DNA from: Rhizoctonia solani
Taxonomy: Eukaryota > Basidiomycota > Agaricomycetes > Cantharellales > Ceratobasidiaceae
Assembly (NCBI RefSeq): GCF_016906535.1
Contig: NC_057376.1
Location: forward strand, 2,046,001-2,110,000
Length of the DNA: 64,000 nt
Reading direction: 5' to 3'
Both the position numbers and the translations under genes were made by a program. This document shows, piece by piece, positions 13,707 to 24,231 of this stretch (positions within the stretch are counted from its first letter, which is position 1; the number at the start of each line of letters is the position of its first letter). Below the pieces are notes generated by a model. The model was not told the origin of the DNA and did not search any database. It saw only the letters and a program-made list of their open reading frames with translations.

Positions 13707-14777
13707 TTATTTTGGGGACTGTGTATATCGCTTTAGTACCTTGCGAGCCGGATCGGCTCCTCTTACCCCACAGGACTTGAGCATCCGTTGCATCTTCTCC
13801 GGAGTCTTGTCGTTGGTCGGGCGACGGACGAGCGTCAAGGCGACTCTCGACAAACGCGAATCCACACCCAAAGGTTCGAGCACCTGTATACGCCATTGTC
13901 GAAGTGCAAGGGATAGAATGGGTACAATCTTATCAGAGGGACTAGCAGCCTCAGCGCAGGCTTCTGCCGTTGCCTCCGACTCACGAGAGTGGGTGTCACG
14001 AGAACCTGTAGTATAACCCCATTTCTTGAGCTCCACCAACCGTCTGGCCTTGATTTCGTTCGCGATCCGTTCCTCCAGCTCGCGCTCCGATGGTCGGCGA
14101 CCGGGGGGGTAGCGAGCAAGTTGACTGATGGTCTCGTGAGGCGTCATGTCCAACCAGCCGTGCCCAGCAGCAATCATTCGTCTAATAAAATGACGATGCA
14201 GATATGAAAACATTCGGGAGATGTAAGTGGCCGAACGGGTATAACGCTGATACTGTGTTAGGAGGTACTCGATCAACCGAGGGTCATTGGCTGGAGCGTT
14301 ATCCAAGACATTTTGGGCGTGTCGACGGAAAGTATCTTCAAGTCGGAGATAGGGACCGTAATCAACTTGATCTGATACAGAGTCTGATTCCGGGGGAGTG
14401 AAGTCGCGCTGTTTACCCGCAGAATTGGATGGAGGCCTGCTAAAGAGCTGCAAGGAAGCCAGGCGTGCCAATGCATGTCCCGCAGCGCCTGACACACTTC
14501 GTCCCCTGGGAGAAGTAGTGCTGAGATTATAAAGCGTAGTGTATATATGGGAGTAGTACTCGGCGTCGATTCGAGCAGGCTCTCCGTTTGGCGTTGAAGC
14601 ACTCAGGATGTGACAGAGAGCCGGTTCGACAAATGCCCAGATCTGATCCAAGCTGCCTGAAACCGGCGCAGGCCCAGGTATTCTCAGTATTCTCCCATAA
14701 TATGGGTCATAATGGGAAGACGATGCCACAGAACTGTCCCCCTCAGCATCGTCGAAGACTGTCATCGTTGCATGCAA
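13707..14777 (-). CDS. Cullin N-terminal-repeat protein lacking the cullin homology domain
   Basis: Single-exon gene of 356 codons. Residues about 35-215 show the cullin-repeat helical pattern: a YYSHIYTTLYNLST segment like the first cullin repeat, then LEDTFRRHAQNVL, LIEYLLTQYQRY and ISRMFSYLHRHFIRR, close to the helices with which cullins grip their substrate-adaptor module. There is no sign of the cullin homology or neddylation region that binds Rbx1, and the stop TAA/TAG context is clean. The rest is a basic C-terminal region ending in KRYTQSPK. If expressed it could bind adaptors without recruiting E2, which is inference only. The start may be the first ATG or the fifth codon. It is convergent with NOG1, about 310 bp apart. 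Confidence 0.65.
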   Translation of the reverse strand: MHATMTVFDDAEGDSSVASSSHYDPYYGRILRIPGPAPVSGSLDQIWAFVEPALCHILSASTPNGEPARIDAEYYSHIYTTLYNLSTTSPRGRSVSGAAGHALARLASLQLFSRPPSNSAGKQRDFTPPESDSVSDQVDYGPYLRLEDTFRRHAQNVLDNAPANDPRLIEYLLTQYQRYTRSATYISRMFSYLHRHFIRRMIAAGHGWLDMTPHETISQLARYPPGRRPSERELEERIANEIKARRLVELKKWGYTTGSRDTHSRESEATAEACAEAASPSDKIVPILSLALRQWRIQVLEPLGVDSRLSRVALTLVRRPTNDKTPEKMQRMLKSCGVRGADPARKVLKRYTQSPK

Positions 14778-14789
14778 AATCTTGCTATA

Positions 14790-14797
14790 TCACGTGA
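14790..14797. promoter_or_regulatory. TCACGTGA palindrome upstream of cullin-like gene
   Basis: Perfect 8-bp E-box palindrome 13 bp upstream of the start codon, the class of site bound by bHLH factors (Cbf1/Pho4-like). Similar CACGTG sites occur upstream of the cyclophilin gene and inside the copia LTR. Function is inferred from the motif alone. Confidence 0.35.
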
Positions 14798-15375
14798 CAC
14801 GAGTCAACCTACAGTACCACGAAATTAGAAATAAAATTTCCCAGATGGCAGAAGTACTGAACGTTGATAGAATCGACTCGGTTTCAGAGCTCCGTCCGCA
14901 TGATAACTATGCGGTGGGTAGTGTACTAACTCTATGCTTTCGAGGTATGTTAGAATATACAACCCGGAGCTAAGCGACTTGTAAGGTTAGCTGATGGTCC
15001 TTCCATTCTTTACCAGCCTACTTAGACTGGACGACCATCCAGTTATTGAGCCTCGGAAAATTAACTTGTAATAAGCCACTAAGTACAGTATATAAATGGG
15101 TTTCTGTTGTCCGAATTTATTAATTACAGCGGCCCGTTTTCTGAATTCGCGAACACGTGAGCAGGCTGGGATGCAATTGAAATATTATAAATTGGCAACA
15201 ACGGCGGTGTTGGCTAGCAGTCGGGCTACCCGGTAGATCGGCAAAGCTGTGCAGCTTTGATACCGAATTAAAAGGACAACATATACAAGCGAAACTCTTG
15301 GCTTGCAGCCTCCATAACCACAGTTGATCAACAGCTACTGAATCGCTTAGGCTAAAGTATAGAACAATCAAGTTG
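14798..15375. other. Intergenic region between cullin-like gene and unknown gene
   Basis: About 580 bp, AT-rich, forming the divergent upstream region of the cullin-like gene (-) and the unknown gene at 15376 (+). No further feature seen. Confidence 0.4.
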
Positions 15376-16066
15376 ATGGAAACACTCCCACCATACGAAT
15401 CTTCTAGTCATACAAATGACATAGATCCTCCTCCGACAACCTCGTCGTTGGAAAGTGGTCGCACTGTCGAAATTGTGGAGGGCGGAGTCGTCGGGGGAAG
15501 TGGTGTGCGCCTCCCCTTATCTTCTCGGGAGCGTGTTAACTTTGATCGAAAGGTGTGCGCGCGACTTCGACAGTTTGGTCCGTACGTTCGAACTGGTATT
15601 TTGGGTTATGGTGGTGTCCAAACAAGGTGTGAATCTACAGTATAACACACAATGCAACCAGGTTGATGCGCATGTATAATTTGTGTACAGGACCGAAACG
15701 TTTTGCCCACCAGAGCATATTTACCAGTCAGCGGCGTCACAGTTAGATGTACTTTTACCCGCACTTTCAAACGGCACTCTTCCTGCCACCACGGCGCTGC
15801 GAACCATTACTATACGCCTCGATCTTCCAATACCAGATGCATTGTGGATAAATGAGACGCTACGCACAGGCGCAGTCCAAGGAAGGGATACTCTTTGTCG
15901 AGCTTATAGAAGCTGGCTATCCCATTTTACAGCCAAGAAGATGGAGTTGGCATTACTCGAAACTGCAGAATGGATAACAGGCAGACTCGCAATAGAAGGG
16001 TTTTTGGTGTTGGAAGAGTGGTGGGACCCTAAGCGTAGCTTACTCAGATTAACTGTACGGTGCTAG
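15376..16066 (+). CDS. Unknown protein, two exons
   Basis: I do not recognise a family. Exon 1 is 15376-15581, starting at ATG with METLPPYESS; the intron has donor GTACGT and acceptor ACAG; exon 2 is 15691-16066. The product is about 193 residues. It has a disordered, acidic/Ser/Thr-rich N-terminus of about 45 residues, then an alpha-helical region (RERVNFDRKVCARLRQFG and LCRAYRSWLSHFTAKKMELALLETAEW). It ends WWDPKRSLLRLTVRC. There is no signal peptide or membrane span. Splicing preserves the frame and codon usage looks coding, so I treat it as a real gene. It is convergent with the DUF1746 gene. Confidence 0.55.
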
Positions 16067-16335
16067 GGAGGATTGTCTGGTCAGAGTCAATGTTTTCGCT
16101 GCTGTGGTCGCATGTGCATATGTACGCTGTCCCATTATTTAAAACACAACAAGAGTATATCATACGCACAGAGGCATATATATAAGCAGATTAATATTCA
16201 ATTTCCTCGGGGACCAAAATTCTTCACGATCAAAATGCTCATGCGAGTAAGCGTCAAATGATAGAATGCCCCAACTGATTTATGCAGCTATCTATTGGAC
16301 CGACCACTACTATCCTCTCGTCGAACCAACTAAAC

Positions 16336-17336
16336 TCAAGACTGTTGTTGGCCTTGCCCCTCGCCTCCACCCTGCCTTGCAGCCCTCATTCTCAAAAGCA
16401 TAACGACGAGTTGTGCAGCAAGACCTATCCTACGTCTTCCATCCGTCACGGGTCCAGGTAGCTCTGATGCTTCGTCGGAAGGCTCAGATTGGAAGAGAAG
16501 TCTTACGAGGGTGCGTAAGGGTAAATCAATAACTGCGGTAGTTGGGGGGAACGACGCCGTAGATGTATGGACATGCCGAGTTCGATTTTCTATAACATCT
16601 CGATAACCCGCTCTTGTCGTCCGGAGTTGTGACTGTCGCGATCCTAGGCAATGGAAAGTCAGAAGGCCACACATGGTCACAATACTGAGCTTACTCCGCT
16701 CACTACGTCTGCTTCGTGGCTTTGGCGTTGTGGTAGCTTGCAGAGATGGAACAGGGAGTGGGGGCGTAAATAAAGGATCAGGTACCTCGGGTTTCCACCG
16801 AGCAGTTTCGTATGAGATCGTCAACTGTACTATCTGGAATAATAGCAGTAGTAGGTCGATGGCCAACGTGTGTGCAGAGTGGGTAGGGACCCCTTTCGAT
16901 AAAATATCTGGTCAATGATTTTTTTTTTTTTACGAAACAAGACTTGAGGCATACCTTGCCCAACAAAATCGAGCAGAACACCACTACCTTGGGCTATCCC
17001 TCCAAAAATATGACGGAGAAGGGGTCCCGCCGTAATGAGCAGTAGAATTATCACATGGAAGCGCAAAGGATAGGTCGGTTGTACGTCCCTTAGCACGGTA
17101 ATCTAAATCGGTATTTTAGTTGAGTAGGTCAAGAAGATAATGGAACTTACTAACTCGGTACTGCGCAACGAGTCGGGCAATCAAGGCCGTCAGGCTTGGT
17201 GCCAGTAGATATGAATAAGAAATGTATACATATGAGAGCCGATCGAGCTTTACGTAAATTTAGTTGTCTACTCCATCGGTTCTAAAAGGCGGCTTACGGA
17301 CTGGAGAAGGTGACTGCGCTGAGCGTGGTAGAACAT
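16336..17336 (-). CDS. DUF1746 / Dsc4-like membrane protein
   Basis: Probable ER/Golgi membrane protein of the DUF1746 family, which includes Dsc4, a subunit of the fungal Dsc E3 ubiquitin ligase that activates SREBP in fission yeast. Exon 1 is short (17336-17298: MFYHAQRSHLLQS). Exon 2 starts at 17247 with LDRLSYVYISYSYLLAPSL, matching the family's opening LDRL-Y-Y block. Later exons give YPLRFHVIILLLITAGPLL and GSGVLLDFVGQ, then LAIDLLLLLFQIVQLTISYE, the conserved final helix. The 140-residue tail is basic and low in complexity. All introns are short GT-AG. Family membership is well supported by motif order; the Dsc assignment is inference. Confidence 0.72.
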
Positions 17337-17577
17337 GGGAATATTGACCTCGGCGCTTACGCGTGACCCTGATGTGGCGGTGCATACAAATCAATCTTGA
17401 GCTTTGCTTACAGCATTGATCATGATCAATCAAGAAGATCATCACTGGAATGAGGCATCCATCTTTCCAACCTAGATATAACTTATAGTTACATCCTTTC
17501 ACTGTGTAGGCTGTGTTTATGTAAGCTATGCACATCTTAAGTTTCAAAAGCTCACACTTCAAACCCCCATACATATA

Positions 17578-18529
17578 CAGCAGGCCACAAATCAAATGGG
17601 ACATGTGACTGTGATACAGGAAAGTAGTCATTGCTTGAAAATGGTTAAGATATGTAGAATACATCTACTGATAAAAACACATTACTATGCAGATGATACA
17701 TCCAAGTGCAAAATATGAGAGAGATTGGATAAGTGCAGCTGTAGATATGAACCAATATGTGATTGTGAGTGTCCCATTTGTTTTGCCAATTGTACTTGAA
17801 AAGTCAGTGTCCTGTAAATTTTGTGATCCAGAGCCATTTCCTGGACAATTTTTGTCAAACAAAAAGTGCAGAAGGACTGAGAGCTAGGCCTAGAGTCTAT
17901 TTGCAGAATATTGGCACTCAAAACAAAGCCCATGCTACTAAAACCAGCTAACTTCAAGAGTTCACATCCTCACCCCCTCTTGCCGTGCTACTCTATAACA
18001 AGCAAGTGAAATAACCCAAGATGCTACTGACACATATAGAGAGAGGTAATAAGTGTATGTGCCTGAATATAACAGAATTTGAGGAATAAAAAAATGCATG
18101 AGAGGCTGTTATAGAGTAGCACAGCAAGAGGGGGTGAGGATGTGAACTCTTGAAGTTAGCTGGTTTTAGTAGCATGGGCTTTGTTTTGAGTGCCAATATT
18201 CTGCAAATAGACTCTAGGCCTAGCTCTCAGTCCTTCTGCACTTTTTGTTTGACAAAAATTGTCCAGGAAATGGCTCTGGATCACAAAATTTACAGGACAC
18301 TGACTTTTCAAGTACAATTGGCAAAACAAATGGGACACTCACAATCACATATTGGTTCATATCTACAGCTGCACTTATCCAATCTCTCTCATATTTTGCA
18401 CTTGGATGTATCATCTGCATAGTAATGTGTTTTTATCAGTAGATGTATTCTACATATCTTAACCATTTTCAAGCAATGACTACTTTCCTGTATCACAGTC
18501 ACATGTCCCATTTGATTTGTGGCCCACTG
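17578..18529. mobile_element. Foldback element with ~420-bp inverted arms and TA duplication
   Basis: 952 bp bounded by TA on both sides (17576-17577 and 18530-18531). Left arm 17578-18000 and right arm 18107-18529 are inverted copies around a ~106-bp AT-rich spacer. Each arm contains the same open frames on opposite strands, so the apparent proteins are mirror artefacts. The only mismatches I find between arms are near the tip (CAGCAGG against CAGTGGG) and near the spacer (GCCGTG against GCTGTG). Both are explained by loss of a CpG. TA target and CAG ends suggest Tc1/mariner-pogo mobilisation. Confidence 0.85.
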
Positions 18530-18794
18530 TATATGGCTATGCAGTAGCAGAGCCGTGTAGCATTTATGTTGTCCAAATCCATTGCATACAAAGCTTATTA
18601 AATATCTTTAGAATATTCGAAATTAAGTACCATATAACCTATCCCCAACCCCCGGCTCACATGTACATATCTCCTTTCCTATACACAAAAGCTCGTATCT
18701 GACTACTTTAGACATTTATGGTACACACAAATAAACCCATTATTAAAAGTTCAGTTCACTACTGTTAAACCAGCTTACCGCCATGAAGATGGAG

Positions 18795-20010
18795 CTAGGG
18801 AGTATTCCGATTTCCCCTCTTCCACAAGCCAAACCCTCGACCTGGCCTATTGGACGACTGGCCGTCCGTACCTGCCGAGCTCTGTACCCCAGGCGGACTT
18901 CCCGTACCGCCTGGATGCTGTGCCTCATGTCTTCTGGACAGACTCACGCTTTGACGTTGGAGGTCACTGGCCTCACGGAGGGCATCCAGTTGTTCTTGCA
19001 GTAACTTGACTTCCAATTCCTTATCGCGCTTGAACCTCCCCAGCTGTTCCTGGGCACGTCTGTCGCGCTCCCTAATAGCTTCTTGCAGCTCTTCCTCGAG
19101 CTCCATTTTTTCACGCTGTTGGCGTTCCAACCGCTTTCTTAAGTTCTGGTCGACAAGGGCTCCAGCTTCGGTCTCGTCTAATGGGAGTTGTCGAATCGCT
19201 AGTTCTTCTTGAAGCGCAAGCATTACAGGGGCGCAATTCAACAGGAGGCCAAGAACCGCTCGTGCTGACTCAGGGCCAGTACCTCCGCGCCTAGCTACCT
19301 TGGCACCATCAAGGATTGCACTCCGGAAATATTCACTTTTGAGTTGGTTCTCGCGAACCTCCTGTTGAGGGTCTCGAGGGATGGACCACATGTTTGTTAC
19401 GATCACAGCATTGCGCATCGCCTGAGAGCCGCATATCTTTTGGAACAGACTCAGGGCCCGTACCGATGCTCCATTCATCCGGTTATCAGTAATACGATGG
19501 ATATACACAACTCCCGTAATTGGTTGATTTTGAACGTGCCTGGAGTAGGTTAACCCTCATCAAGAGCAGAAGTATAAACCACTCACAAACGCAACAAAAA
19601 TTCGGAGATTGAGCGAAGTATTTCTGTATCTGTCAATGTTGTGTCGTCAAACCCAGGTGTATCGAAGATTTGTACGGCTCGGTCATTGATAAAGAACACA
19701 GGGCCTGCTTGAACTGCTTTGGTGCAGGATGGGAGATCATGACCAATTTGAAGATTGCTTCCGCTAGCATCATTGACGAACTTTGGGATAACGAGACTTT
19801 GAGAGTTAGATAGAGGCTGCAGGTCAGTATTGTCCTTCCATACCGAAGTCTTCCCAACCCCAGTTCCGCCAAACACACTGGAAGTGATCAGGCTATGTCA
19901 ACAAGGCGTGGATTACATCCATATACATTTGCTGAAACTCACATGACTCGCAGTGGCTCTGTTGCTCGTATTTGAGCTCCAGGAACCCTCAGAATATGCT
20001 GTGTCGTCAT
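18795..20010 (-). CDS. AIG1/IMAP-like P-loop GTPase with coiled-coil tail (copy A)
   Basis: Predicted cytosolic GTP-binding protein of the AIG1/IMAP-like TRAFAC class. Exon 1 (from ATG 20008-20010) carries a 20-residue leader. A phase-2 intron follows, then FGGTGVGKTS (G1), a second intron just after the P-loop, and FVNDASGS. The Thr of LPSCT may be G2, DTPGFDD is G3, and VIVTNMW occupies the place of G4, so the usual (N/T)KxD is missing. YIHRITDNRMNGAS is the family's conserved block. From about residue 215 the protein is a Glu/Arg-rich coiled coil (LEEELQEAIRERDRR) ending in a Gly/Pro-rich tail. It stands head-to-head with copy B. No role in this fungus is known; IMAP relatives act on membranes and in immunity. 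Confidence 0.78.
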
Positions 20011-20808
20011 CAGATACTAAGGGGATCGAGGGATGGTGGAGGGGCTGATAAGTGTTACCAATGGTGCAAGCGTTGTGTCTAAGTGGTTTATAGACCAGAT
20101 GTTGCGTGATGGTGTGTGTTATATATCTGCGTATTTAAGTGACTTTATAGGAAGTATTGGTTGGGTGCACCGGGGGATCCAGTTTGCTCATCGATATTTA
20201 GACTGCTCATCGATCCCCCTGAATTATAGTGAAACACTTACGTGGGGTGAATCTTAAATCAGGTGCGTTGACAAGATTCTGCCTTTCTCCGATCTATAGA
20301 AGCTTTCTGTCTAGAAGGGTTCTCGGATTTGGACCGAGACCTCGAGGCCAGATAGCCACTTTGCTACGGACAGCCATGGCAGTAATAACGAAGCCATTTA
20401 TATGTGGCTTGGGGAGTTCCGGTATATTGGTAAACAACTCAAAAAGAGCTCCTTTTCATACCTGTTTGAGGTAAATATCTAGTGTGACAGTGGTAGCGCT
20501 GAATAGCAGCACTCAAATTTGATGAGGTGTGGTAAACGTGTGGGATACACGCATTTGAGGCGCCAAGGAATCTCTTCTCGCCCTTCAGATAGCAGACCCT
20601 GTGTATGCGCATCGCACGATGAACACATGGTGCTCTTCGACCTCTGCTGACTCATTGTGAACGTGTACGAGCTAGTGAGATTGGGCTTAGGGTAGGGACC
20701 ACTGATATATATCGGCTCGTCTTCCCAAAACTGTACCTGCACTTTTCGAGGTTAAGCTATTAAATTCCCCCCCCCTCCTCCTCTAACTTACTTCTGAACC
20801 GGGTCAAT
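20011..20808. other. Divergent promoter region of GTPase copies A and B
   Basis: 800 bp between two head-to-head paralogues. No conserved open frame. A C-rich run at 20767-20776 lies about 35 bp upstream of the copy B start codon. Confidence 0.4.
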
Positions 20809-22014
20809 ATGAATCGATTCGTGCATTCCAATGTATCTGATCATGAGCCCCATTATATCGCGTAAGTCTTTTATGTCTCCTCAGGACTCTTGGTTGGTAT
20901 CCTAAGTATATTCAGCATGTATGGTGGGACTGGAGTAGGGAAGAGCACGGCATGTACACATAAGAAATGCAGCAGTACTTTAGCTAAGGAAGTTGCACTT
21001 AGTTTGTGAACGACGCGAGCGGGACCGAAAGTATGCCCGTCGGACACGATCTACCATCATGTACCAATCAGGTGGTAGCATCCGAGACCTTCACTATTGA
21101 TGGACAAGAGATGGTACTCTTCGATACTCCTGGGTTCGACGATACGACCATATCGGACGCAGACACACTAAAACGAATCGCTGAGTTTCTTGAGACGATG
21201 TAAGGAGTACCAATCCACTTAAGTCGCGGGCTATTTGATCCGAGTATACCTCTCATCATTCTTCAGGTATCGCCGAGGTATTAAATTGAAAGGAATAGTT
21301 TACCTTCACAGGATCACCGACATGCGTATGACGGGAGCTTCTGCACGGACGTATCGACTTCTGCGCAGTCTGTGTGGCTCGAAAAATCTTGCGAATGTTG
21401 TGATTGTCACAAACATGTGGTCCGACCCTCCCACTGAAGACGAAATTCTACGTGAGCAGCAGCTGCGGTCTAATTTTTTCAAGTCGGCACTGGAAGATGG
21501 CGCCCAACTGTTGCGCCGTGAGCATCTTGGTCAAACATCGGCCCATGAAGTCCTAAGAACCTTACTACCAAAGGCTGCAATGCATCCACAGCTCCCAGTA
21601 GAGTTGAGCGAGGGTATACCCTTGCAGGATACCGAAGCTGGGCGCATTGTCAGAGCAGAAATCGAGGCCAAATTATCCAAGCAAGATGAGGAACTCCAAG
21701 AATTGCGAGATGAGATCCGAGCTATGGTTGTAGACAGAAATTTGAAAGCGGAGAGAGAATTGGATGAGTATCGTGGACGGAAGGAGAGGGAGATGTCGCT
21801 GCTTCGACAACAGCTCGCCTCACTTACCGTAGAAATTGAGGAAGGGAGAAAGTTCTGGGAGGGCCAATTTGAAGACATGCGAACGCGGCGCATACAAGCG
21901 ATGCGATTAGCTGAAGAACAAAGTAAGTCGATTGGTTGGCATGGCATCGCGCGTGTTTTCTGACGTCTTTCAGATGACATTGGTCGCTTTTCCACCACGG
22001 GGAAAGACTATTAA
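20809..22014 (+). CDS. AIG1/IMAP-like P-loop GTPase with coiled-coil tail (copy B)
   Basis: Paralogue of copy A in the opposite orientation. It starts MNRFVHSNVSDHEPHYIA. An intron joins this to MYGGTGVGKST, and a second intron follows the P-loop at the same place as in A and C. Its donor appears to be GC (ACG/GCATGT) rather than GT. Then come FVNDASGT, LPSCT, DTPGFDDTT, YLHRITDMRMTGAS and VIVTNMW, again without a canonical G4 Asp. The tail is a long charged coiled coil (LQELRDEIRAMVVDR). The last intron sits after AEEQ and the final exon ends GKDY, stop at 22012-22014. The reading frame is otherwise intact. Confidence 0.77.
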
Positions 22015-22861
22015 TGCTATCTTGCAGAACATCAAAGACACGAACTTGTATTATATTGATACCACCATTGTAACCAGTTGATGCTACTGTGATGCTATTG
22101 AGTCATGGGCTGTATACCGAAGCAAGGGAGCAATCAGGCATTTACAGTGAATAATATTGTGCCTATCGCGTTGAGGATCATGTAGCTACAAGAACGTATT
22201 AAACATAGCAATTCGTCCACTCGCCCCTTTGCGGTATAGCGAGGCGCTTGCGAACGATCCCAGAAGAAGCTTCGACATGACACCGAGTGGACACATGAGA
22301 CCTATCCGGTTTCCCAGAGCCCTTCGCCTGACTGACTCGTGTACCCGGAAAGACGTGGTTAGTATTCTGCACTCATTACCCACATATGATCACAACTCTG
22401 GATCTGGGAAGGAAAGGCCAGATTCAGTCACCGAGTTAATGCAGCCTGTTTACCGAGCCAGTTGGTGACCTCATGTTGCTGCACCATTAAACAATTATGG
22501 TATCGGATATCTAGTAAGTAGTTATCGGGGTGGCCGCGTGCCTGGGTATTGTATCAACGAGGTGAGTGTATTCTGAGGTCCACACGACGGCTGGCCTGCA
22601 TGTTACCTGCTACTCATGTCACACGTTGCGTATTGGTAGTACCACGATGAGTCCACGCGGCCCCGCGGTAAGTTTCAGTCAACTGCACTGCCCAGGATGG
22701 TGCTGGTTCGTTTACCTTACCCAAAGCTGATCCCAGCTATAAGTGTAAGAGGTGAGTTTCTCCCTGCCACCAACTAAATTCCCCTTCATAACGCGGGAAG
22801 GTTTTTTGGTCGGGAGAAGCGCTATATAGCATTCTGTAACTCTACTCCGCGCAGATCCATA
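22015..22861. other. Intergenic region between GTPase copies B and C
   Basis: About 850 bp between tandem paralogues. Nothing recognisable apart from the presumed promoter of copy C. Confidence 0.4.
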
Positions 22862-24021
22862 ATGAATGCCATTGGAGCGCCAGAACGACCGATACTGATT
22901 GCGTAGGTCCTCTTTGTATCTTATCAAATGTGTCATACTTAACCAGACAATTCCAACCATTGCGGGTGACTCAGCTTATTTGGGGCAACGGGTGTAGGGA
23001 AGTCGAGTGTTAGTCGATATGTTATATATTCCCTTACTGGATTTCGCTGAGACTTATCCTTAGTTTGCCAATGATGCCAGTGGGGGGATTTGGGGGTGGG
23101 GAGGGGGTTGAACTCTTGGACAAAAACCGTTCAAAAGAGTCCTACTTTTCAAATTGATGGCCGCAATGTAGTTCTGTTAGATACACCAGGGTTCGATGAT
23201 GAGGAAATTTCCGACGTTGGAACTTTGAAGCGAATTGCCGGCTATCTCAGTGCAAAGTGAGTTATGCATGTACTATAATTCAGATAGGGAAACTAACATA
23301 GTGTAGTTACGATCAAGGTCAAATACTTTCCGGAATCATTTACCTCCACCGTATCACCGATAACAGGATGGGAGGAGCAAATGCTAGAACCTTCAACCTA
23401 TTTCGGAAAATGTGTGGCACCCAGACCCTGAAGAACGTCATAATTGCAACAAATATGTGGTCCAATCCACCGACCGATACTCAGGCGAGGCGAGAACAGC
23501 AATTAGAGACTGATTTTTTCAAGGAAGCACTGGACGGCGGGGCCCGTATGTTTCGTCGTGAGACTCAAGGCCGCGAGTCTGCGCACCGGATTATTCGGCA
23601 ACTGATCGGACAAGCGCCATTACCAATGCGTATCGACGTTGAAACCGTCGATGAAAACAGGGCTCTCCATGAGACAGAAGCTGGACAGGCCATCGAGGTT
23701 CGATTATTGGAACGCGTCAACCAACAGCAGGAGGCCATTGAAGAAGCACGTAGGGAACTTGCCCATGCAAATCTGGAGGGGGCCCGAGCAGCAGCTAATA
23801 TCCGGGCCGAGGTCGAGAGAGAAGAGAGGGAAATGGCGGAGCTGAGGCAGCAGATTGATTCACTAAGACGAGGTATGGAAGAGGAGCGACGGGATTACTG
23901 GAGGCGACTTGAAGCGGAGAGAGCACAGTTTGCGGAGGACCAAGGAACACGGAGACGATTGGGATTCAGAAGGAAACTAAGAGAGTTCTTGGGGCTTGGC
24001 CAGAAGCGGAACGCATATTGA
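22862..24021 (+). CDS. AIG1/IMAP-like GTPase (copy C), frame broken in a G-rich tract
   Basis: Third paralogue. It starts MNAIGAPERPILIA; an intron leads to LFGATGVGKSS, and another, after the P-loop, to FANDASGG. Between about 23079 and 23107 the sequence is almost all G and the frame is one base short. Downstream the frame resumes with TFQIDGRNVVLLDTPGFDDE (G3). After an intron at about 23258-23307 come IIYLHRITDNRMGGAN and VIIATNMW. The coiled-coil tail is Arg/Glu-rich with a basic end (RRRLGFRRKLREFLGLGQ). The break is in a homopolymer-rich stretch, so a sequencing error is as likely as a pseudogene. The segment replacing copies A/B's GHDLPSCT is also divergent here. Confidence 0.65.
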
Positions 24022-24231
24022 TCATTGCAGCGTACCACTGGGCCTCTCCGTATGATGTATTGTGTGATGTCAACGTAGTATTTTGTACATTATTGAACTT
24101 GTTTACGATCATCGTGCCTGACACTAAGACACTCAAACCATTCTATAAGCTGCTTGAAATTATGAACTTTTCGTCAGGGTTAGAGAGTCCCATAGGCTCA
24201 AGTATACATTGTAGGTACTATTCATTGGATT

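Noticed and set aside
17665..18442. Pairs of identical 60-90 codon open frames on opposite strands
   Set aside because: They are mirror images produced by the inverted arms of a foldback element. There is no start context, introns or family similarity.
21531..21998. 155-codon minus-strand frame opposite GTPase B
   Set aside because: Antisense of the coiled-coil coding sequence; Ser-rich with no family features.
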